64,000 bases of DNA. Source: Brachybacterium subflavum. GTDB taxonomy: Bacteria; Actinomycetota; Actinomycetes; Actinomycetales; Dermabacteraceae. Where the stretch lies: NCBI RefSeq assembly GCF_009299795.1, contig NZ_VIGP01000002.1:124001-188000 (forward strand). Direction: 5' to 3'. Each line of letters starts with the position of its first letter. The first letter of the stretch is position 1. The notes beneath the pieces are model-generated. The model ran no database searches and was not told where the DNA came from. It was given only the letters and a program-made list of their open reading frames with translations. The position numbers and the translations under genes are program-made. Positions 44,155 through 53,300 of the stretch are shown here, one piece after another.

Positions 44155-45726
44155 TCAGGAGCGCGGGCGCTCCTCGGCTTCGTCTGCGCCATCCTTCGCC
44201 GCATCGTCCGCAGCGGTCGCCCAGGCGTCGCCGTCCGCGGACTCGGCTCCGGTGCTTCCGGTCTCGATCGCATCGCCGACGGACACGGCCGATCCGGAGG
44301 TCGCGGTGCCGGACGCCTCAGCGCTGGGGACTGTCGCCCGCGCGGGAGGCGTCACCTCGAGCTGATCGGCGACCGACGAGAGGTCCTCGGTCGGTGCCGC
44401 AGGCGGGATCTCACCGGTATCGGCCGACGGTGCCAGCGGACCGATCCTGACGGAGGTCCCCTCGGCCGGCGACGCGGCATCCGTCACCGCGGCCGACTCC
44501 CCCTCGGCGTCCGACTCGACGTCCGTCTCAGCATCCCCCTCGGCATCCGTCTCGGCCTCCGTCTCGGCGTCCGTCCCGGCGTCCGTCTCCGGATCCGCCT
44601 CGAGGGATCGGCCGTCGGCCTCGACGAGGGTCTCCAGGACCTCGCGCAGGATCTCGACCTGGGCGAGGGCCTCGGCGGCGCCGGCGTGGGGCTCCTTGCC
44701 CTTCTCGACGAACTCGTGGAACGCCTCCCACATGGACTCGGCCGCACCGAGGTCGGAGGAGCGGGAGGTGACGACCACGCGGCCGTGCTCCTTCTCGCGC
44801 AGGGAGCTGCGGGAGCGCGAGTCCACGAACGACGGCGGCTCGAGAGCGAGGTCGATCCGCTTGCGGGCCGAGAGCACCTCGTAGGTCTCCGAGTACTCGG
44901 GGGCGAAGGGGAGGTAGTGCCAGACCAGGCGCACGGGAGCGCCGCCCTCGAGCTCCCCCAGCAGCTCGAGCGAGCCGGGGATGACGCCCTTGGGCCAATG
45001 GCGCACGGCGGTGAGCTCGGTGAGCGGACCGTAGATGCGCTCGGTGATCGCGAGCTGGTGGGCGATGCCCGTGAGCAGCCCCTTCACATAGAGGTCGCGA
45101 TCGCGCTGGGTCGCGCCCTCCCCCGCACCGGCGACGACGGCCTCCTGCAGGGTCTTGCGGCGCTCCTGGCGCTTCTCCGACGGCAGGTCGTAGGCCGAGG
45201 CGGTCACGTGCGCGCGTCCGAACAGGGGGCCGGAGGCGGGCATCAGCACCTCGTGGTCGATCATGCGCACGTCGCGCGCGCGGATGTTCTCGACCACCTC
45301 CCCGAGCACCTCGTCGTACTGCTGCGGGTAGGCCATCATCACCAGACGTCGGCCCACGAGGCGCTCGAAGTCGCTGATCCTGGCGACCTCCTGGGCCGAG
45401 TACCCCAGCGGGGGCTCGACGAGCACGGGGATCCCGCGCCGCAGCAGCAGCAGGAGATCCTCGACGTGCAGGCCGTCGGTCGCGAGGACCGCCGCATCGA
45501 GGGCGACGTCCTTCGCGCGCACGGCGGCGATGAGGTCGGCGACGGTCTCGAAGCGATGCTCCTCCTCGACGCCCCAGACGTTGGCCGATTCGCGCCGACG
45601 CCGCGGCGAGTGGTCCACGAGAGCGGTCACCGCGAAGCGGTCCCAGCGACGGCGCAGCACGGGCAGATGCACGGCCTGCGCCATCGTTCCGGCACCGATG
45701 ACGGCGATGTTCAGGATCCTCGGCAT
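44155..45726 (-). CDS. Gfo/Idh/MocA family oxidoreductase with acidic C-terminal extension
   Basis: A 523-residue protein. Residues 1-345 form the NAD(P)-binding and substrate domains: IAVIGAGTMAQAVHLPVL, AAVLATDGLHVEDLLLLLRRGIPVLVEPPLG and a beta-sheet half. The usual EKP motif reads EPP here. Residues 350-523 are a disordered acidic tail with repeated DAETDAE units and Ala/Thr/Ser-rich stretches, unusual for the family. The substrate, probably a sugar or sugar acid, cannot be named. GGAGAA precedes the ATG. Confidence 0.85.
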   Translation of the reverse strand: MPRILNIAVIGAGTMAQAVHLPVLRRRWDRFAVTALVDHSPRRRRESANVWGVEEEHRFETVADLIAAVRAKDVALDAAVLATDGLHVEDLLLLLRRGIPVLVEPPLGYSAQEVARISDFERLVGRRLVMMAYPQQYDEVLGEVVENIRARDVRMIDHEVLMPASGPLFGRAHVTASAYDLPSEKRQERRKTLQEAVVAGAGEGATQRDRDLYVKGLLTGIAHQLAITERIYGPLTELTAVRHWPKGVIPGSLELLGELEGGAPVRLVWHYLPFAPEYSETYEVLSARKRIDLALEPPSFVDSRSRSSLREKEHGRVVVTSRSSDLGAAESMWEAFHEFVEKGKEPHAGAAEALAQVEILREVLETLVEADGRSLEADPETDAGTDAETEAETDAEGDAETDVESDAEGESAAVTDAASPAEGTSVRIGPLAPSADTGEIPPAAPTEDLSSVADQLEVTPPARATVPSAEASGTATSGSAVSVGDAIETGSTGAESADGDAWATAADDAAKDGADEAEERPRS

Positions 45727-45959
45727 GCGGGCGGTTCTCCTCGCGGGATGAGCGGGACGGGCAGGTCAGGGGTGGAGCGGGCCGATCAGGAGCCGGAGCG
45801 TGCACGGGCGCGCGCGGGCATGCGCGAGGTGCTCGGGCGCCGCATCCGCGGCCGTCGGCACGTGCCGCTGTTCTACCACAGCGCGCTGATCCGGACCCTC
45901 GCGCGGCCCGGGCGGCGAGGGCGCCGACACAGGGTGTGGGAGGCACGACCGAGCGCCGC

Positions 45960-45972
45960 TATCGTGGTGCCC
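45960..45972 (+). promoter_or_regulatory. -10 box for leaderless acyltransferase transcript
   Basis: TATCGT (45960-45965) lies seven bases before the GTG at 45973, with no ribosome-binding site, supporting a leaderless start there. Confidence 0.4.
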
Positions 45973-46659
45973 GTGCCGTTCCTCTACACGCTCACCCGCC
46001 CGTTCCTGGGACCCATGTTCACCGCCTATTGGCGCCCCCGCATCACCGGACTCGAGAACATCCCGCGCACCGGCGCGTTCCTGCTGGCCTCCAACCACCT
46101 GGCCAACGTGGACAGCTTCCTCATCCCCGTGGTGTCCCCGCGCATGGTCCGGTTCGTCTCCAAGGACGTGTTCTGGAAGACCGGCGGCCTCAAGGGCCGC
46201 ATCCAGAAGTGGTTCATGAACTCGGTGGGCACGGTGCCGCTGGACCGCGAGGCTCTGAGCTCCGGCCGGGGCGCGCTCGACGCCGCCCTGGACGTGCTGA
46301 AGGCCGGCGAGGGCTTCGGCATCTACCCCGAGGGCTCCCGCAGCCGGGACGGACTGCTGCACAAGGGCCAGCCGGGCGCGGCCTGGCTCGCCCTCGAGTC
46401 CGGCGCCCCCGTCATCCCGCTGGGGCTCGCCGGCACGCAGAACCTGTTCCTGAAGGGCCGGAAGATGCCCACCCGGTACCGTCCCGACATGCGCTTCGGA
46501 GCGCCGATCGATCTCTCGGACCTGCCGACGGACCTGAGCGCGGGCGCCCGCCGGCGCCTGGCCACCGATCGGATCATGACCGAGATCCAGCGTCTCTCCG
46601 GCCAGGAGTGGGCGCCCGGTGCCCAGCCCCGCGGCGCGGGGACCGGCGCGAGCGCATAG
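45973..46659 (+). CDS. Lysophospholipid acyltransferase (PlsC family)
   Basis: A 228-residue membrane-associated enzyme of phospholipid synthesis. Motif I NHLANVD (N-H-X4-D, with H and D), motif II-like FMNSVGTVPLDRE, motif III YPEGSRSRDG and motif IV VIPLGLAG are in order. It acylates 1-acyl-glycerol-3-phosphate or related lipids. In-frame GTGs at 45964 and 45967 are alternative starts; 45973 fits the -10 box. A universal stress protein gene follows 33 bases later. Confidence 0.93.
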   Translation: MPFLYTLTRPFLGPMFTAYWRPRITGLENIPRTGAFLLASNHLANVDSFLIPVVSPRMVRFVSKDVFWKTGGLKGRIQKWFMNSVGTVPLDREALSSGRGALDAALDVLKAGEGFGIYPEGSRSRDGLLHKGQPGAAWLALESGAPVIPLGLAGTQNLFLKGRKMPTRYRPDMRFGAPIDLSDLPTDLSAGARRRLATDRIMTEIQRLSGQEWAPGAQPRGAGTGASA

Positions 46660-46692
46660 GATCGTTCTCCCCGCCCGACACAGGAGGTCAAC

Positions 46693-47076
46693 GTGGCAGT
46701 GGTGGTCGGCTTCATCCCCACCCCGGTGGGATTCGACGCGCTGGACACGGCGCGCACCGCGGCCGAGGAGCGCGGCGGCCCGCTGATCGTGGTCAACGTG
46801 GTCAGGCAGGGCGACGAGCAGGATCCCCGCCACGCCAGCGAGGGTGACCTCGACGCGGCGGCAGACCGCCTGCGCGGCTCGGCCGTGCGGGTCGACATCC
46901 GTCAGGAGAGCAGCGAGGACGACATCGCCGACGTCCTGCTGGACACCGTCGAGCGGGAGAAGGCCGAGCTGCTGGTGATCGGTCTGCGTCGCGAGCGCGA
47001 CGTCGCCCGGCATCTCCTGGGCGTGACCCCGCAGAAGCTGCTGCTCTCCGCCCCCTGCGACGTGCTCGTCGTCTGA
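46693..47076 (+). CDS. Universal stress protein
   Basis: A 127-residue USP with VVVGFIPTPVGFDALDTA at the start, AELLVIGLRRERDVARHLLGVTPQKLLLSAPCDVLVV at the end. The glycine loop G-2X-G-9X-G is replaced by GLRRERDVARHLLG, so ATP binding may be altered. The GTG is preceded by AGGAGG. It probably shares a transcript with the acyltransferase. Confidence 0.85.
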   Translation: MAVVVGFIPTPVGFDALDTARTAAEERGGPLIVVNVVRQGDEQDPRHASEGDLDAAADRLRGSAVRVDIRQESSEDDIADVLLDTVEREKAELLVIGLRRERDVARHLLGVTPQKLLLSAPCDVLVV

Positions 47077-47149
47077 GAGCTTCCCCCTCGTCCGGGGGCT
47101 TTCCCCTCGTCCGAGGGCGCTCCGCGCGGCCGCGCGCCCACCGGACACA

Positions 47150-47187
47150 GCGAGGCCCGGACCCGATCGCTCGGGTCCGGGCCTCGC
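47150..47187. terminator. Bidirectional terminator
   Basis: A perfect 17-bp stem with a TCGC loop between the convergent stress protein and catalase genes. It shares the core GCGAGGCCCGGACCCG with the terminator at 29301. Confidence 0.88.
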
Positions 47188-47231
47188 CCGTGCGGCGGCG
47201 CCTCAGGGCGCCGCCGGGATGATCGCGGTGA

Positions 47232-48743
47232 TCACTCGGAGCGCGGGTCCGCGCCGGGGACCTGGTCGCCGCCGTTCTCGCGCACGGCCTTCTCGATCCG
47301 CTCGCCGACCTCCTGGTCGATGTTCTTCCAGTACTGGAAGGCGTTCGAGAGGACCGGCTCGATCACGGTGGCGAGAGCGCCGGAGACCGTCTCGATGAGA
47401 CGCTCGCGCTCGCCCTCGTCCATGACCTCGCGGACCAGGGTGTGGGCCTGGCCGAAGTCGTCGTCATCGGAGCGCAGGGTGTAGGCCTGGCGCACCAGGG
47501 TGCCGTCGGACTCCCAGCCGTTGTCGACCGGGCCCTGCGCGTCCTGGTACGAGCGTCCGAACGAGTTCGGGGAGTACACCGGGGCGTTGCCGCTGTGGAA
47601 GAACTCCATGGAGCCCTCCTTGTCGTAGGAGTTGGTCTCCACGACAGGGCGGTTCACGGGCAGCTGGTTGAAGTTGGTGCCCAGGCGGTTGCGCTGCGCG
47701 TCCGGGTAGGAGAACACGCGGCCCAGCAGCATCTTGTCGGGCGAGACGCCGGTGCCGGGCACGAGGTTCGAGGGGCTGAAGGCGGCCTGCTCGACCTGCG
47801 CGAAGTGGTTGACCGGGTTCTGGTTCAGGGTGAAGCGGCCGACGGGGATGCGCGGGTAGTCCTTCTTCGACCAGGTCTTCGTGAGGTCGAAGGGGTTGAA
47901 GCGGTAGGTCTTCGCATCCTCGTAGGGCATGACCTGCACCTCGAGCTTCCAGGACGGGAAGTCGCCGCTGTCGATCGACTCGAAGAGGTCGCGGCGGTGG
48001 TAGTCGCCGTCCAGGCCGGCGAGCTCGTCGGCCTCGTCGTTGGTGAGGTACTCCAGGCCCTGCTCGGTGAGGAAGTGGTACTTGACCCAGAACTTCTCGC
48101 CGGCCTCGTTGACCCACAGGTAGGTGTGGGAGGAGTAGCCGTTCATGTGGCGCCAGCTCTTGGGCAGGCCGCGGTCGCCCATGAGGTAGGAGACCTGGTG
48201 GGCGCTCTCCGGGGAGAGGGTCCAGAAGTCCCACTGCATCGTGTTGTCGCGCAGGCCGGAGTCCGGGGTGCGCTTCTGGGAGTGGATGAAGTCGGGGAAC
48301 TTCATGGGATCGCGGACGAAGAACACCGGGGTGTTGTTCCCGACGATGTCGAAGTTGCCCTCCTGGGTGTAGAACTTCAGCGCGAAGCCGCGCACGTCAC
48401 GCCAGGTGTCGGGAGAGCCGAGCTCGCCGGCCACGGTGGAGAACCGCGCGAGCATCGGGGTCTTGGCGCCCTTCTGGAAGAGGCCGGCCTTCGTGTACTG
48501 CGAGACGTCCTCGGTGATCTCGAGCTCGCCGAAGGCGCCGGAGCCCTTGGCGTGCGGGCTGCGCTCCGGGATGCGCTCGCGGTCGAAGCGCGCGAGCTTC
48601 TCGACGAGGGCGACGTCGTGGAGCATCAGAGGACCGTCGGGGCCGACGGAGAGGGAGTTCGCATCGCTCTCGCGCGGGGCGCCGTTCTCGGTGGACGAGG
48701 GGATGGTCGGCGTGGTGTCGCCGGTGGGGTCGAACGTGGTCAC
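47232..48743 (-). CDS. katA: Catalase, monofunctional haem type
   Basis: A 503-residue clade 3-like catalase. The distal His is in [20 protein letters not shown], the NADPH/haem region contains [25 protein letters not shown], and the proximal Tyr is in [15 protein letters not shown]. It decomposes hydrogen peroxide. The GTG at 48743 is defined by GAAGGAG six to ten bases upstream. The Fur-family gene lies immediately upstream on the same strand and likely regulates it. Confidence 0.97.
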   Translation of the reverse strand: MTTFDPTGDTTPTIPSSTENGAPRESDANSLSVGPDGPLMLHDVALVEKLARFDRERIPERSPHAKGSGAFGELEITEDVSQYTKAGLFQKGAKTPMLARFSTVAGELGSPDTWRDVRGFALKFYTQEGNFDIVGNNTPVFFVRDPMKFPDFIHSQKRTPDSGLRDNTMQWDFWTLSPESAHQVSYLMGDRGLPKSWRHMNGYSSHTYLWVNEAGEKFWVKYHFLTEQGLEYLTNDEADELAGLDGDYHRRDLFESIDSGDFPSWKLEVQVMPYEDAKTYRFNPFDLTKTWSKKDYPRIPVGRFTLNQNPVNHFAQVEQAAFSPSNLVPGTGVSPDKMLLGRVFSYPDAQRNRLGTNFNQLPVNRPVVETNSYDKEGSMEFFHSGNAPVYSPNSFGRSYQDAQGPVDNGWESDGTLVRQAYTLRSDDDDFGQAHTLVREVMDEGERERLIETVSGALATVIEPVLSNAFQYWKNIDQEVGERIEKAVRENGGDQVPGADPRSE

Positions 48744-48892
48744 GATCTCTCCTTCTCGGGGCGAGCCCCGGCAGCGTTCGCCGGGACGTTGGGGGTCCCG
48801 CACCGCTCGGGCGAGAGCGGTGCGGGGGTTCGCAGTTCTTCGCAGTGTTCGACGGATGTCGCTGGGATCGACGGAACTCAGATCAGCAGATC

Positions 48893-49357
48893 TCAGCCGG
48901 CCGCGGCGCCGCTCGGGACCGCGGTCCCGGGAGACGCCGACGCCGTGCGGCATGCGGAGCACACGCCGCGGAACAGCACCTCCGCGACCTCGATCTCGAA
49001 ACCGTGGTCGTGGGAGGGCGTCAGGCACGGCGCCTCGCCGACCGTGCAGGGCACGTCCTCGAGGCGACCGCACACCCGGCACACCATGTGGTGGTGGTTG
49101 TCGTGCCGGTGGATCTCGTAGCGGGCGGCGCTGCGGGCGCCGGTGGCGACGCGGCGCAGCAGGCCCGCATCGGTGAGCGCGTGCAGCACGTCGTAGACGG
49201 CCTGGCGCGACACCGTGCCGAGTCGTTCGCGCACCGCGGCGGCGATGTCATCCGCCTCGGCATGCTGACACTCGGCGACGACCGCGAGCGTCGCCAGCCG
49301 CGGTGCGGTGACGCGCAGACCCGCGGAACGCAGGTCGCCTGCCATGTCGGTCGTCAT
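48893..49357 (-). CDS. furA: Fur family transcriptional repressor (FurA/CatR type)
   Basis: A 154-residue repressor. The winged helix has [17 protein letters not shown] and [19 protein letters not shown]; the metal site is in [20 protein letters not shown], and a second Cys pair is FRGVCSACR. With catalase downstream it matches actinobacterial FurA, which senses peroxide or iron and represses katA. The start is apparently leaderless: TAGCCT lies six bases before the ATG. A 7-5-7 palindrome overlaps its promoter. Confidence 0.95.
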   Translation of the reverse strand: MTTDMAGDLRSAGLRVTAPRLATLAVVAECQHAEADDIAAAVRERLGTVSRQAVYDVLHALTDAGLLRRVATGARSAARYEIHRHDNHHHMVCRVCGRLEDVPCTVGEAPCLTPSHDHGFEIEVAEVLFRGVCSACRTASASPGTAVPSGAAAG

Positions 49358-49363
49358 GGCACC

Positions 49364-49395
49364 AGGCTACTACGTTTTCTGGACCAGATCCAGAA
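49364..49395 (-). promoter_or_regulatory. furA-katA promoter with palindromic operator
   Basis: TTCTGGA-CCAGA-TCCAGAA (49377-49395) is a perfect 7-5-7 palindrome. On the minus strand it ends just upstream of the -10 TAGCCT (49369-49364), itself six bases before the furA ATG. Autorepression by FurA is the likely function. Confidence 0.7.
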
Positions 49396-49449
49396 GATGA
49401 CCGCGTCAAGCTTGTGTCACGCACGACCATCAATGGTTTTCTGACACAC

Positions 49450-49482
49450 CGCGACCCGATCGCCATATGCGATCGGGTCGCG
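49450..49482. terminator. Terminator of the secreted peptide gene
   Basis: CGCGACCCGATCGC and GCGATCGGGTCGCG form a perfect 14-bp stem around CATAT, 39 bases downstream of the minus-strand peptide gene. Confidence 0.8.
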
Positions 49483-49520
49483 GCAGGCGATGCCTTCGTG
49501 TCAATCAGGCACCGGCACGA

Positions 49521-49787
49521 TCACCTCGGCTGCTTGCAGAGCCAGGGGAACGTCGGCGCCACCCAGCAGAGGAAGGCAGGCTGGACCAACGGCGAGTTGG
49601 CGGAGACTCCCCCTTCGACGGCGCGCTCCTGGGGACTGGCGGTCGTGCTCTCGGCACCGGCATTGATGACGGCGGGACTCTCGGCGGCGAGCGCGGCGCT
49701 CGGCAGGGCGAAGGTGCCCGCACAGAGTGCAGCCGCAGCGAGAAGGGTGGTCGCGGGACGAGTGAAGGAACGAAGCGAACGAGACAT
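49521..49787 (-). CDS. Small secreted peptide with C-terminal Cys loop
   Basis: An 88-residue precursor. The signal peptide is clear: a basic start, a hydrophobic core (TTLLAAAALCAGTFALPSAALA) and an AXA site near residue 34. The mature part is about 54 residues, mostly Ser/Ala/Glu/Val, ending in PAFLCWVAPTFPWLCKQPR, with two Cys that could close a ten-residue aromatic loop. GAGGAG lies eight bases before the ATG. No family is recognised. It is divergent from a two-component system and may be its signal or target; this is inferred from position. Confidence 0.7.
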   Translation of the reverse strand: MSRSLRSFTRPATTLLAAAALCAGTFALPSAALAAESPAVINAGAESTTASPQERAVEGGVSANSPLVQPAFLCWVAPTFPWLCKQPR

Positions 49788-49928
49788 GACGGAACTCCTC
49801 GGGTGTATCTCCAGGTGAACGGGCAGTGAATGGCCCGACGACCAGGTGCGGACCCGCGCTCCACACACCGCAGTCGGATCTGGAGTCAGGAAGGGCCGCG
49901 GTCGTGCTCGCACACTACGCTGGGCACG

Positions 49929-51167
49929 ATGGCTTCCCACGCGCACGACGCGACCGACGATGTCGTCACGGCGAGCCCCCGCGGCCGACGCGACGGCGCT
50001 GCTCGTCGCGCCCACGCAGGTCCCATGAAGTCGTCGGGGAGCCTCCTCGGCTCCCCGCGGCTCACCCTCAGCGCTGCCATCGCTCTCGCGTTCTTCCTCG
50101 CCGTGATCATCATTCCCACGACTTTTCCTTCGGGCGCCGCCTCCGTCCTCATGGGAATCGGGCTGAGCATCGGGGGAGGTCTGTCCATCACTAGGCCTGT
50201 CGCCGGCGGCGTCCTCATCGGCCTCGTCCTGACCGTTGCCATCCTGGATCCGGCGTCCTCACCCGGGCTCGGAGTGCTGGTGCCGCCGATCGCTCTCGCC
50301 GCCTGCGCGGGTGAGGGACGACTGCTCCCGGGAATCGCCATAGGTCTCTGGCACACCACGGTGATCACCGTGGCCGCCGAGCGCACGATGAACACGACCG
50401 CGGACCTGGTCACCAACGCCCTCGTCTGGATCTTCATGCTCACGGTCGCCTACCTTCTGGGCGCCCTGTGGCGTTCGATGATCCTGCGGCTCGCAGCCGA
50501 GCGCGCCCGCCACGCCTTCGACCTCGCCGAGCAGCGCCGCGCCATCGCGCGCGACCTGCACGACACGGGGGTCCGGGCGATCACCGAGGTCATCCTGCTC
50601 GCGGAGACCGCGCAGCACGCCGACGGCGTCTCCCCCGCGGAGGCCGAGGCGTTCGCGAGGATCTCGCGCACCGCCCGCCTCTCGACCGACGAGCTGCGCA
50701 GCCTCATGGACTCGCTGCGCACGGACGTGCCTGTCGACAGGGCCACGGGTCCGACGACCTACGGCGCCACGGTCCACGCGGCGAGCTGGGACGATGCGCT
50801 CCAGGCCGCGCGCGATCGGCTGCAGGCCGCGGACTTCACCGTGAACCTCAGCTCGGAGTCCGATGCGCCGGTGCCGCCGTCGGCCACCCCCGTGCTCTCG
50901 CGCTGCCTGTGGGAGATCGTGGCCAACGTGATCCGCCACGCCGACGGCGAGTACCCGGTCGCGATCATGTCCGCGTCCATGTCGGATGGTGTGGAACTGC
51001 TGGTCCGCAATACGATCGACCACGACCCCGTCGTCCGCGTGGACGGCGGCGACGGTCTTCGGGGCCTCGGCGAACAGCTCGAGGCCGCCGGCGGATCCAT
51101 CGAGACCCAGCGCGACGGGGACACCTTCCTCACTCGCATCCAGCTTCCCACCGATACCGACCGGTAA
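49929..51167 (+). CDS. Two-component sensor histidine kinase (HisKA_3-like)
   Basis: A 412-residue kinase. Five or six hydrophobic segments fill residues 50-190. The phospho-acceptor region is LAEQRRAIARDLHDTGVRAITEVILLAE and the ATPase domain has LWEIVANVIRHADG and GLRGLGEQLEAAGG. It phosphorylates the adjacent NarL-type regulator. TACGCT seven bases before ATG 49929 suggests a leaderless start; frames opening at 49830 or an ATG at 50025 are alternatives. Confidence 0.88.
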   Translation: MASHAHDATDDVVTASPRGRRDGAARRAHAGPMKSSGSLLGSPRLTLSAAIALAFFLAVIIIPTTFPSGAASVLMGIGLSIGGGLSITRPVAGGVLIGLVLTVAILDPASSPGLGVLVPPIALAACAGEGRLLPGIAIGLWHTTVITVAAERTMNTTADLVTNALVWIFMLTVAYLLGALWRSMILRLAAERARHAFDLAEQRRAIARDLHDTGVRAITEVILLAETAQHADGVSPAEAEAFARISRTARLSTDELRSLMDSLRTDVPVDRATGPTTYGATVHAASWDDALQAARDRLQAADFTVNLSSESDAPVPPSATPVLSRCLWEIVANVIRHADGEYPVAIMSASMSDGVELLVRNTIDHDPVVRVDGGDGLRGLGEQLEAAGGSIETQRDGDTFLTRIQLPTDTDR

Positions 51168-51216
51168 CGGCCCGACCGACGCTCGCGCCCCATCGCCCCG
51201 AGAGGACGACGCCCCT

Positions 51217-52029
51217 ATGATCACCGTGCTGATCTGCGACGACGACCCCATCGTCCGCACAGCTCTCGAGGGCTACCTCGCCCGGGAGGACGACGTGCGC
51301 GTGGAGCGGTCGGTCGACAGCGCGGAGGCTGCTCTCGAGGTCCTGGATGCGGCGGCGCCCGACGTGGTGCTCATGGACCTGGTGCTGCCGGGCATGGACG
51401 GCATCGCCGCGACGCGTCGGATCAGTGCCCGTCCCGGATCGCCCGCCGTCATGGTGCTCACGACCTTCGGCACCGAGGAGCAGGTCGCGGCGGCGATCAG
51501 CGCGGGCGCTGTGGGCTTCCTGCTGAAGTCGACCACCGCTGCGGCCCTTGCCGCGGCCGTGCGCGCGGCGGCGGTGCGCGCGGGGACCGTGATCACCCCG
51601 GAGCTCGCTGCGCATCTCGCGCAGACCGCGTCGAAGGAGAGCGGCGACGGCTCGCTCGCCCCGCAGGCCAGCGCCGAGCGATCTCCCTCCCCATCCACGC
51701 ACCCGCAGGACGGCACCTCGCCGGACGCCGCCGGCGGCTCGATGCCGCTCCCCGTGGCATCCCCGACCTCGGACGACGCCGACGGGCCCCGGGAGGCCGA
51801 CGCCGCCGCGGCGCGCTTCGCCCTCACCGACCGCGAGCGGGATGTCCTCGAGCTCGTCTGCGAGGCGGAGTCCAACGCGCGCATCGCCGAGCGCCTGAGC
51901 CTCTCGGAGTCCACGGTGAAGTCGCACGTCGGCTCCCTGATGACGAAGCTCGACTGCTCCTCGCGCCTGCAGGTCGCGGTGCGCGCCTTCGAGCTGGGGC
52001 TCGTGTCCGCTCCCCATCGCAGGCAGTGA
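51217..52029 (+). CDS. NarL/LuxR-family response regulator with extended linker
   Basis: A 270-residue regulator. The receiver contains VLICDDDPIVRTALEGYL, phospho-acceptor in DVVLMDLVLPGMDG and FLLKSTTAAAL. The HTH is LTDRERDVLELVCEAESNARIAERLSLSESTVKSHVGSLM. Between them lies a Ser/Pro/Ala-rich linker of about 60 residues, longer than usual. It pairs with the kinase 50 bases upstream. Confidence 0.92.
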   Translation: MITVLICDDDPIVRTALEGYLAREDDVRVERSVDSAEAALEVLDAAAPDVVLMDLVLPGMDGIAATRRISARPGSPAVMVLTTFGTEEQVAAAISAGAVGFLLKSTTAAALAAAVRAAAVRAGTVITPELAAHLAQTASKESGDGSLAPQASAERSPSPSTHPQDGTSPDAAGGSMPLPVASPTSDDADGPREADAAAARFALTDRERDVLELVCEAESNARIAERLSLSESTVKSHVGSLMTKLDCSSRLQVAVRAFELGLVSAPHRRQ

Positions 52030-52148
52030 ACGAACCACCCAAGGGCGAGGACGGGAAGTAGGCGAACGGGAGCGGGCGGACGGCGTTCCCGATCCGCAGA
52101 GGACGCACACGAGCACGACGATCACGCAGCACGCAGCACGCACAAAGG

Positions 52149-52184
52149 GCAACGCCCCCGGCCTTCTCAGGTCAGGGGCGTTGC
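52149..52184. terminator. Hairpin terminator
   Basis: GCAACGCCCC (52149-52158) pairs with GGGGCGTTGC (52175-52184) between the convergent response regulator and Ltp-family genes. Confidence 0.7.
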
Positions 52185-52194
52185 GTGATGCTCC

Positions 52195-52866
52195 TCAGTC
52201 GTCCAGGTGGTCGATGGCGTAATCCGCCTCTTCCTGGGTGAACTGCTCGCCGTACTCCGAGGTGAGCTGGTCGCGAATCTCCTCGTTGGACATGGACATC
52301 GTCTCCCGGTAGCTCTTCGCGGACTTCACAGCGTTGGCCTTCCAATCAGCATCGACGTTGTCCACGGCGTACTGCGCGGCGTCATCGGGGAACTGGCCGC
52401 CGGCATCCGCCGTCAGCTGGTCGAAGAGTCCCTTCTTCGACATGGGGAAGGTCTCCAGGTAGCTCTCGGCCTGGTTCAGCGCCGCCTCGTACTCAGCGGG
52501 GACATCACCCGACTTGTCGTCCGCCTTCTCGTCCTCGGACTTCTCGTCCTGAGTCGCCTCGTCCTCAGTCGTCTTTTCGGCTTTCTCCTCGGAGGCGCTC
52601 TCGTCGCCATCCGTTGTCTGCTCCTGGCTGGTGGCCGCGCTCGACTCCACCGACGACTCGTCATCGGAGCCTCCCCCGCTCATGGCGGTGGCAATGACCG
52701 CGATGATCACGATCACGAGCACGAGCACAGCGCAACCGCCGCAGCCGAGCCCGATCCATTTCCCCTTTCCGGACTTCTTGGCCGGTGCCGGCTGCTGAGA
52801 GCCGGTCTGCCCATCGGGCTGAGGCCCGAACTGCGGTGCCGGCGGGGGTGTCGAATTCTCTGTCAT
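52195..52866 (-). CDS. Ltp family protein, membrane-anchored
   Basis: A 223-residue surface protein. After a Pro/Gln-rich cytoplasmic start there is one transmembrane segment (GCAVLVLVIVIIAVIATAM), then an acidic Ser/Glu/Lys linker and two Ltp-type repeats (EAALNQAESYLETFPMSKKGLFDQL and NAVKSAKSYRETMSMSNEEIRDQL), each followed by a (Y)AVDNVD/AIDHLD ending. This is the host cell surface-exposed lipoprotein domain known from phage TP-J34, where Ltp blocks phage DNA injection. Chromosomal members are common and their role is unknown. GAAGGAA precedes the ATG. Confidence 0.88.
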   Translation of the reverse strand: MTENSTPPPAPQFGPQPDGQTGSQQPAPAKKSGKGKWIGLGCGGCAVLVLVIVIIAVIATAMSGGGSDDESSVESSAATSQEQTTDGDESASEEKAEKTTEDEATQDEKSEDEKADDKSGDVPAEYEAALNQAESYLETFPMSKKGLFDQLTADAGGQFPDDAAQYAVDNVDADWKANAVKSAKSYRETMSMSNEEIRDQLTSEYGEQFTQEEADYAIDHLDD

Positions 52867-53300
52867 GGCGGTTCCTTCGAGGAGGTGGGGGCGATGCTCG
52901 CTCAGTATCTGGTTACCAACTGGTCGTTTCGGGCGAAGTTACGCATTTGAGACCCACCGTGACCTAACTGAGACGCAGGTCAGCGCCGAGTTCGTCGATA
53001 ACTGCGAACACCGCGCCGCGGAGTACCGAGAAAGAGAGGAGGAGTCCGGCAGTCGTGCTCGAAGAGCCCCACCGCGCTTCTCACACCGGCGATGCGTGAT
53101 GCGTGTCTGCATTCGCTCGGTCGGAGCGCCATGACGAATCGCGGACGGGGCATGGGACGGGGAACGGAAGCAGACGGCCTGAACAGCCGATCAGCTCCGC
53201 GGCCGCCACGATCGGCGGCCCGGGTGCCTCCGTGTACTGCGCCGCCGCGAGTGGTGAACATCGGGGGCGCTCGTGGCGGGAGCTGCCCGGTCGCGGCTCG
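52867..53300. other. Intergenic, nothing recognisable
   Basis: About 430 bases between the Ltp-family gene start and the acetyltransferase remnant. It contains an AT-richer patch near 52900-52960 (promoter region of the minus-strand gene) but no supportable gene, repeat or RNA. Confidence 0.5.
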
